A stretch of DNA of 17,236 nt. Source: Propionibacteriaceae bacterium (GTDB taxonomy: Bacteria; Actinomycetota; Actinomycetes; Propionibacteriales; Propionibacteriaceae). This document shows, piece after piece, positions 15,569-17,236 of the stretch (positions within the stretch are counted from its first letter, which is position 1; every line of letters begins with the position of its first letter). A program made the position numbers and the translations under genes. The notes beneath the pieces are model-generated. The model searched no databases, was not told the origin of the DNA, and was given only the letters and a program-made list of their open reading frames with translations. The DNA lies in contig JAUMYR010000029.1 of the NCBI GenBank assembly GCA_030528545.1, forward strand, positions 8,431 through 25,666, written 5' to 3'.

Positions 15569-17236
15569 TTACTTCATTTCCAGAGGCGCCGCGTCGGCCA
15601 GCTCTCCGCCGCCCTGCAACTCGCTCATCTTCGTTCCGATCCGCATCGAGTAGAAGGAACGGAACACGAAATAGCAGGCGACCAGGAAGAACAGCGCGGC
15701 GAGCACATGCACGAGGGTGCCTTGCCCGCCCGCGGTGATCGACACGGCCAGTTCGACGGCCAGCAGGCCGAACAGCGTGGTGAACTTGATGACCGGGTTC
15801 ATGGCCACGCTGGAGGTGTCCTTGAAGGGATCGCCCACGGTATCGCCGACGATGGAGGCATCGTGCAGCGCGGTGCCCTTGGCCTGCAGGTCGACCTCGA
15901 CCAGCTTCTTCGCGTTATCCCAGGCACCGCCCGCGTTGGCCATGAAGATGGCCTGATACAGGCCAAACAGGGCGATGGAGATGAGATAGCCGATGAAGAA
16001 GTACGGCTCGACGAATGCGAACGCCAGGGTGGAGAAGAAGATGCCGAGGAACATGTTGAACATGCCCTTCTGGGCATAGACAGTGCAGATCTCGACGACC
16101 TTCTTCGAATCCGCCACCGAGGCCTTGGTGACCCCATCGAGGCGGATGTTGTCCTTGATGAACTCCACCGCGCGATAGGAACCGGTGGTGACCGCCTGGA
16201 TCGTTGCCCCGGAGAACCAGTAGATCACGGCGCCGCCAGTGATGAGCCCCAGGAGGAAGGGCGGGTGCAGCAGCGACAGGTTCGCGATCGCCGAGGCGTC
16301 CTGTAGCCCATGGGTGAGAGCCATGATGATCGAGAAGATCATGGTGGTGGCGCCGACCACCGCCGTGCCGATGAGCACCGGTTTGGCGGTCGCCTTGAAG
16401 GTATTGCCCGCGCCGTCGTTCTCTTCGAGGAAACGCTTGGCCTCGGTGAACTTCGGACGGAAGCCATAGTCGCGTTCCAGCTCGTCCTCGATGCCGGGCA
16501 ATTCCTCGATCGTGGACAGCTCGAAGACGCTCTGGGCGTTGTCGGTGACCGGGCCGTAGGAGTCCACCGCGATGGTCACCGGGCCCATGCCAAGGAAACC
16601 GAAAGCCACGAGCCCGAAGGCGAACACCGCGGGGGCGACCATGGTGAGCGATTCGGCCAGGCCGAGGGTCGAGATCAGGTAGGACCCGCCCATCAGGCCG
16701 ACGATGGCCACGCCCAGCCAGTAGGCGGAGAAATTGCCCGCGACCAGACCGGACAGGATGTCGAGGGAGGGCCCGCCCTTGCTGGAAGAGATGACGACTT
16801 CCTCGGTGTGCTTCGCCTTCACCGAGGTGAAGACCTTGACCAGCTCCGGGATCAGCGCACCGGCGATGGTGCCGCACGAGATGATCGTCGCGAGCTTCCA
16901 CCACATGGAGGAGTCGCCGACCGGGTTCGCCCCGCCGATCATGAGGTAGCTGGCGATATAGGTGAGGACGATGGATACGACAGAGGTCAGCCAGACCAGG
17001 CTGGTCAGCGGTGCCTCGAAGTGCATGGACTCGGCCTTGCCGTAGCGAGACTTCGCGATCGCCTGGTTGAGGGCGAAGGAGGCCCACGATGCGATGACCA
17101 TGATGACGCGGATGAAGAAGATCCACACCAGCAACTGCACCTGGATCGTCGGGTTGCTCACGGCCAGCAGGATGAAGGTGATGAGCGCGACGCCGGTGAC
17201 GCCGTAGGTCTCGAAACCGTCGGCGGAGGGGCCGAC
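15569..17236 (-). CDS. hppA: Membrane-bound ion-translocating pyrophosphatase (partial, N-terminus beyond window)
   Basis: Hydrolyses cytosolic PPi and pumps H+ (or Na+) across the membrane. The frame runs off the window edge without a start, leaving about 555 C-terminal residues; family proteins are roughly 660-800 aa. The GTG at 17161 is internal: the 25 codons before it continue the homology (GPSADGFETYGVTG, the counterpart of the canonical MAADLFESY helix). Further motifs: DSYGPVTDNA (16535-16564); GNTFKATAK (16382-16408), with Lys where K+-dependent enzymes have Ala, pointing to a K+-independent type; ANAGGAWDNAKK; and GDTVGDPFKDTS near the C-terminus. The cytosolic stretch between FELS and GAGNT is about 35 residues against roughly 16 in canonical enzymes. 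About 12 hydrophobic helices are visible. H+ pumping is more likely than Na+, but the ion is not proven. Propionibacteria use PPi in glycolysis, a fitting context. Confidence 0.92.
   Translation of the reverse strand, partial: VGPSADGFETYGVTGVALITFILLAVSNPTIQVQLLVWIFFIRVIMVIASWASFALNQAIAKSRYGKAESMHFEAPLTSLVWLTSVVSIVLTYIASYLMIGGANPVGDSSMWWKLATIISCGTIAGALIPELVKVFTSVKAKHTEEVVISSSKGGPSLDILSGLVAGNFSAYWLGVAIVGLMGGSYLISTLGLAESLTMVAPAVFAFGLVAFGFLGMGPVTIAVDSYGPVTDNAQSVFELSTIEELPGIEDELERDYGFRPKFTEAKRFLEENDGAGNTFKATAKPVLIGTAVVGATTMIFSIIMALTHGLQDASAIANLSLLHPPFLLGLITGGAVIYWFSGATIQAVTTGSYRAVEFIKDNIRLDGVTKASVADSKKVVEICTVYAQKGMFNMFLGIFFSTLAFAFVEPYFFIGYLISIALFGLYQAIFMANAGGAWDNAKKLVEVDLQAKGTALHDASIVGDTVGDPFKDTSSVAMNPVIKFTTLFGLLAVELAVSITAGGQGTLVHVLAALFFLVACYFVFRSFYSMRIGTKMSELQGGGELADAAPLEMK

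Noticed and set aside
15566..16306. 246-codon plus-strand open frame opposite hppA
   Set aside because: It is the complement of conserved membrane pyrophosphatase codons, with a Glu/Asp/Gly-rich shadow composition.
17159..17161. GTG at 17161 as the start of the pyrophosphatase
   Set aside because: The frame and the homology continue upstream to the window edge, so this is an internal valine codon.

Overview
The window reads as a conserved chromosomal core segment from a high-GC Gram-positive bacterium (Actinomycetota). The evidence is WhiA, RbpA and OpcA, frequent GTG starts, GC-rich codon third positions, and a gene order also found in mycobacteria and corynebacteria: uvrC-rapZ-yvcK-whiA, gap-pgk-tpiA-secG, zwf-opcA-pgl, ctaB, ctaA plus an ABC transporter. 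The RbpA sequence and the membrane pyrophosphatase at the right end fit the Propionibacteriaceae best. That family assignment rests on resemblance and was not tested by a search. I see no mobile element, CRISPR array, tRNA or rRNA.

Layout. (1) 21-4741, plus strand: uvrC, rapZ, yvcK and whiA. The first three overlap by 4 bp at each junction (GTGA, ATGA). (2) 4753-7966, plus strand: a promoter with an SD-bearing leader drives gap; a hairpin separates gap from pgk-tpiA, which overlap at TGATG; a long perfect hairpin closes the unit. (3) 7995-8710, plus strand: secG, probably leaderless, then rbpA, ending in a bidirectional hairpin. (4) 8716-11869, minus strand: zwf-opcA-pgl, all overlapping, the oxidative pentose phosphate entry. 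(5) 12167-13084, plus strand: ctaB, divergent from zwf and convergent with ctaA. (6) 13160-15461, minus strand: ABC ATPase, ABC permease and ctaA in one overlapping unit. (7) 15569-17236, minus strand: the C-terminal part of a membrane pyrophosphatase cut by the window edge, with an 18-bp perfect stem after its stop.

The genes cover central carbon metabolism (lower glycolysis and NADPH supply), heme O/A maturation for the terminal oxidase (CtaB makes heme O, CtaA makes heme A), PPi-driven ion pumping, and housekeeping regulation (RapZ/YvcK/WhiA, RbpA).

No clearly new multi-gene system is visible. The points most worth a second look are these: a recurrent TAGNNT-N6/7-RTG start architecture before uvrC, whiA, secG and the ABC ATPase, suggesting leaderless mRNAs; a RapZ whose Walker A lysine and following Ser/Thr are both arginine; the absence of tkt-tal between ctaB and zwf, where related genomes carry them; and a divergent membrane pyrophosphatase with an enlarged cytosolic loop and a K+-independence signature.
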